A stretch of 64,000 nucleotides of DNA from Flavobacteriales bacterium (GTDB taxonomy: Bacteria > Bacteroidota > Bacteroidia > CAIKAF01): assembly GCA_022402535.1 (NCBI GenBank), contig JAKRSD010000020.1:478345-542344 (forward strand), written 5' to 3'. The translations under genes and the position numbers were made by a program. Below, in pieces: positions 62,161 through 64,000 of this stretch; within the stretch, counting starts at the first letter, position 1, and every line of letters starts with the position of its first letter. The notes under the pieces are model-generated. The model searched no databases. It saw only the letters and a program-made list of their open reading frames with translations, and was not told the origin of the DNA.

Positions 62161-63012
62161 CTATGTGGTGCCCGCCGAAACCACCGGAGTGGTAGATTTT
62201 TCGCTGCAAAGCACCACCAGTAGATTGCTGACCATAGCCGCTTTTTTGTCGGCATCAAACTCCACCACTTTTTTGGCCGAAAGCTGGTCAAGCGCCATTT
62301 CCACCATACCTACGGCGCCCTCCACAATTTGTTTACGGGCCGCCACCACCGCCTGTGCCTGCTGCCTTTGCAGCATAGCGCCGGCTATTTCGGGTGCATA
62401 AGAAAGGTGCGAAATGCGGGCTTCAATCACTTCGATTCCGGCAATGGAAACCCTTTCGGAAATTTCATTTTCCAATACGCGGTTTATTTCGCTGCTGCTC
62501 TCGCGCAGGGTGTACTGGGCATGTTCATCCTCGTGGTTATCATATGCATAAGCCCCCGCCAGTTGGCGAATGGCTGCTTCGCTCTGAATACTCACAAACT
62601 GTTGGTAATTTTCTACTTCAAACGCAGCTTTAAAGGTTTCTTTTACCCGCCAAACCACTACGGCACCGATAATAATCGGATTACCCGACTTGTCGTTAAC
62701 CTTCAATTGTGATGATTCTAAATTACGGGCCCGAAGCGAAACTTTTCTTTTAATATAGAACGGATTCACCCATACAAAGCCGTCTTTTTTAATGGTTCCC
62801 GTATATTTACCGAAGAGGGTGCAAACCCGTGAACTGTTGGGTTCCACCGCCACAAAACCGGTGGCCAGAAAAAAGGAAACAAATCCGACAATTCACGCAA
62901 ACGGCAGATTTTCTGTCACAATCAAAAAGCCGGTGAAGCCCATTCCGACAAAAACAACAAAAAGCATAAGCCAGCCTGAAGGCGGATGAATAATTCTTTC
63001 TTGGTTTTCCAT
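62161..63012 (-). pseudogene. SPFH/band-7 (prohibitin-type) gene interrupted by an in-frame TGA
   Basis: Reading from ATG 63012 the frame is open for 39 codons (a membrane anchor with WLMLFVVFVGMGFTGFLIV), hits TGA at 62893-62895 (codon 40), and continues in the same frame to 62161. The second part (from GTG 62853, 230 residues) contains the SPFH domain and a coiled region with repeated [19 protein letters not shown]. In homologues as I remember them the position is hydrophobic or aromatic and Trp (TGG) would fit PFAWIVGF. So a G-to-A change seems to have split the gene. Alternatives are readthrough, a base error, or a soluble product from GTG 62853. Other genes here use TGA as a normal stop. 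Confidence 0.8.
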
Positions 63013-63093
63013 GTGTTTTAGAAATAAAGGTTTGTAACGCAAAACTATTTCCACAGGTGTTTAGCCCTCCTAAAAATTCGACAATTGGCAAGA

Positions 63094-63126
63094 TTTGGGA
63101 CATAAAATCCGTATTTGCTATATTTG
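63094..63126 (+). promoter_or_regulatory. Promoter of the DUF6340 gene
   Basis: TTTG (63094-63097), 21 bases, TATATTTG (63119-63126). Very close to ATG 63132, so the leader is very short or absent. Confidence 0.5.
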
Positions 63127-63131
63127 GGCTG

Positions 63132-64000
63132 ATGAAAAAATTCTTTTGGATACTTCTCGCAGCTGTTTTTTTTGCATGGGGTTGCACCTCAAAACGAATT
63201 CCCGTTCAGGTGTTAAGGCCCGGAGAAATCACCCTGCCCCGGAGCATTGCCAAAGTAGGAATAACCCACAGAGCGGGCTTAAGAGGAACAGGTCCGCTTC
63301 AGATTTTTGAAAATGGAAACCCTGCACTTCGTTTCCGGGATTTACGCATAGTAGCTCCCCAAAGTGCCATAGAAGCTTTTTATGTGGAATTTTCTTCGTT
63401 TCCCAGATTTGAGGCCCGCGTGTTTACTACTTCTGAAAAGGTGGATTCACAGGCCATAAAAACACCTTTGCCCAACCCCGAAACCTTAAAAACATGGGAA
63501 AAAGACAGTTTGTGGGATGCCGTAATCAGTCTGGACGATTTTAAAGTAGACATGTTTTCCAGCGGGGGTATTTATCCTTCCCCTTATTACGACACACAGG
63601 GGAAATTATACACGCTTCCCCGTTTTCAGGAAGGGCGAAGAATACGATTTACGGGATTTTGGAAAGTGTATAATACCCGAACGGGCGCCGTAATATTTGA
63701 AAAAACCACCGAAACCGAATTGTTTTTTGCTTCCAATGGCTTTAATGCCGACGATATATACCGTATGCTGCCCGAAAGGCGGGGAAGTGTAGAAAACACG
63801 GCTCAGGTAAATGCCATCAGTTTGGCCAAACAGTTTATTCCGTACTGGCAGACGGCATCGCGCCGTATCTATTTAGGACAGACCGACCCCTGGCTCGAAG
63901 CGGCAGACAGTGCCGAAGTGGGCAATTGGATCTCAGCACTGAAACAATGGGAGAGGATTGAGAAAAAAGCCGTTTTGAGACCCTTCCGTAGGCAGGTGGT
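63132..64000 (+). CDS. DUF6340-like lipoprotein, truncated by the window edge
   Basis: At least 289 residues, open to the end of the window. Signal with lipobox-like AWGC (C18). The mature part (VLRPGEITLPRSIAKVGI, FWKVYNTRTGAVIFEK, SRRIYLGQTDPWLEAADSAEVG) resembles DUF6340 proteins of Bacteroidota, lipoproteins with a C-terminal TPR-like section. Here the last visible segment (ALKQWERIEKKAVLRPF) begins that section. Probably periplasmic or outer-membrane anchored; function unknown. Confidence 0.75.
   Translation, partial: MKKFFWILLAAVFFAWGCTSKRIPVQVLRPGEITLPRSIAKVGITHRAGLRGTGPLQIFENGNPALRFRDLRIVAPQSAIEAFYVEFSSFPRFEARVFTTSEKVDSQAIKTPLPNPETLKTWEKDSLWDAVISLDDFKVDMFSSGGIYPSPYYDTQGKLYTLPRFQEGRRIRFTGFWKVYNTRTGAVIFEKTTETELFFASNGFNADDIYRMLPERRGSVENTAQVNAISLAKQFIPYWQTASRRIYLGQTDPWLEAADSAEVGNWISALKQWERIEKKAVLRPFRRQV

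Noticed and set aside
62893-62895. TGA read as tryptophan or selenocysteine
   Set aside because: TGA ends other genes here (for example feoB and the 15206-16180 gene's upstream neighbour), and no SECIS-like hairpin or selenoprotein family fits.

Overview
The window comes from a member of the phylum Bacteroidota; class and order cannot be fixed from this sequence. The evidence is strong. Eight proteins end in a type A type IX secretion (T9SS) sorting domain and one ends in a type B (gliding-motility-associated, CHU_C) domain. There is a PorP/SprF protein next to a PorE-like OmpA protein. Promoters repeatedly match the Bacteroidota pattern, TTG/TTTG at -33 and TAnnTTTG at -7 (often TACCTTTG). 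Shine-Dalgarno sequences are mostly absent. Most of the window is a normal chromosomal backbone: mutS, ruvB, queG, phoH, feoAB, rpoN, asnS, tyrS, a riboflavin synthase, three tRNAs and a two-component system.

Layout. 1-6660: initiator tRNA and a two-gene operon for exported giants (vanadium-haloperoxidase/PAP2 fold, then an FG-GAP/ASPIC protein). 6700-13720: paired coiled-coil secreted paralogues, an AlkD-like protein, a secreted serine hydrolase, a thioesterase, and an overlapping pair (diheme cytochrome plus beta-helix protein) of a family pair whose function is unknown. 13820-17620: an AT-rich island (metalloprotease, T9SS protein, S74 chaperone-type protein, XRE regulator) bounded by an 86-bp direct repeat of the queG 3' end. 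17536-24840: queG, ruvB, a lipoprotein, a candidate small RNA, phoH, feoAB and an SprT-like protein. 24968-35797: a four-gene surface cassette (2.2-kilo-residue adhesin, type B cargo, PorE-like, PorP-like). 35850-41300: antiporter, ArsC-like protein, mutS, and an AAA/DUF4143 gene bounded by a 98-bp direct repeat of the mutS 3' end. 41350-45250: three T9SS surface proteins around tRNA-Gly and tRNA-Leu. 45250-64000: LuxE-like enzyme, response regulator/histidine kinase, ribE-asnS, rpoN, amidohydrolase/TauE, metallo-hydrolase, an AraC membrane regulator with MscS, tyrS, a lipoprotein/beta-barrel operon, YraN, a broken SPFH gene and a partial DUF6340 lipoprotein.

The most unusual observation is that two unrelated insertions, at queG and at mutS, have the same structure. 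Each is flanked by a duplicate of the last 86-98 bp of the host gene, and all seven differences between the paired copies are synonymous. The displaced gene ends were therefore diverging under coding selection before they were brought together, which points to acquisition from relatives at gene 3' ends, with no recombinase gene in either insert. Other items worth attention are an orphan promoter-terminator unit at 20257-20398, a single in-frame TGA in the SPFH gene, the operator-like palindromes beside the AAA/DUF4143 gene and the XRE gene, and the beta-helix/diheme pair.
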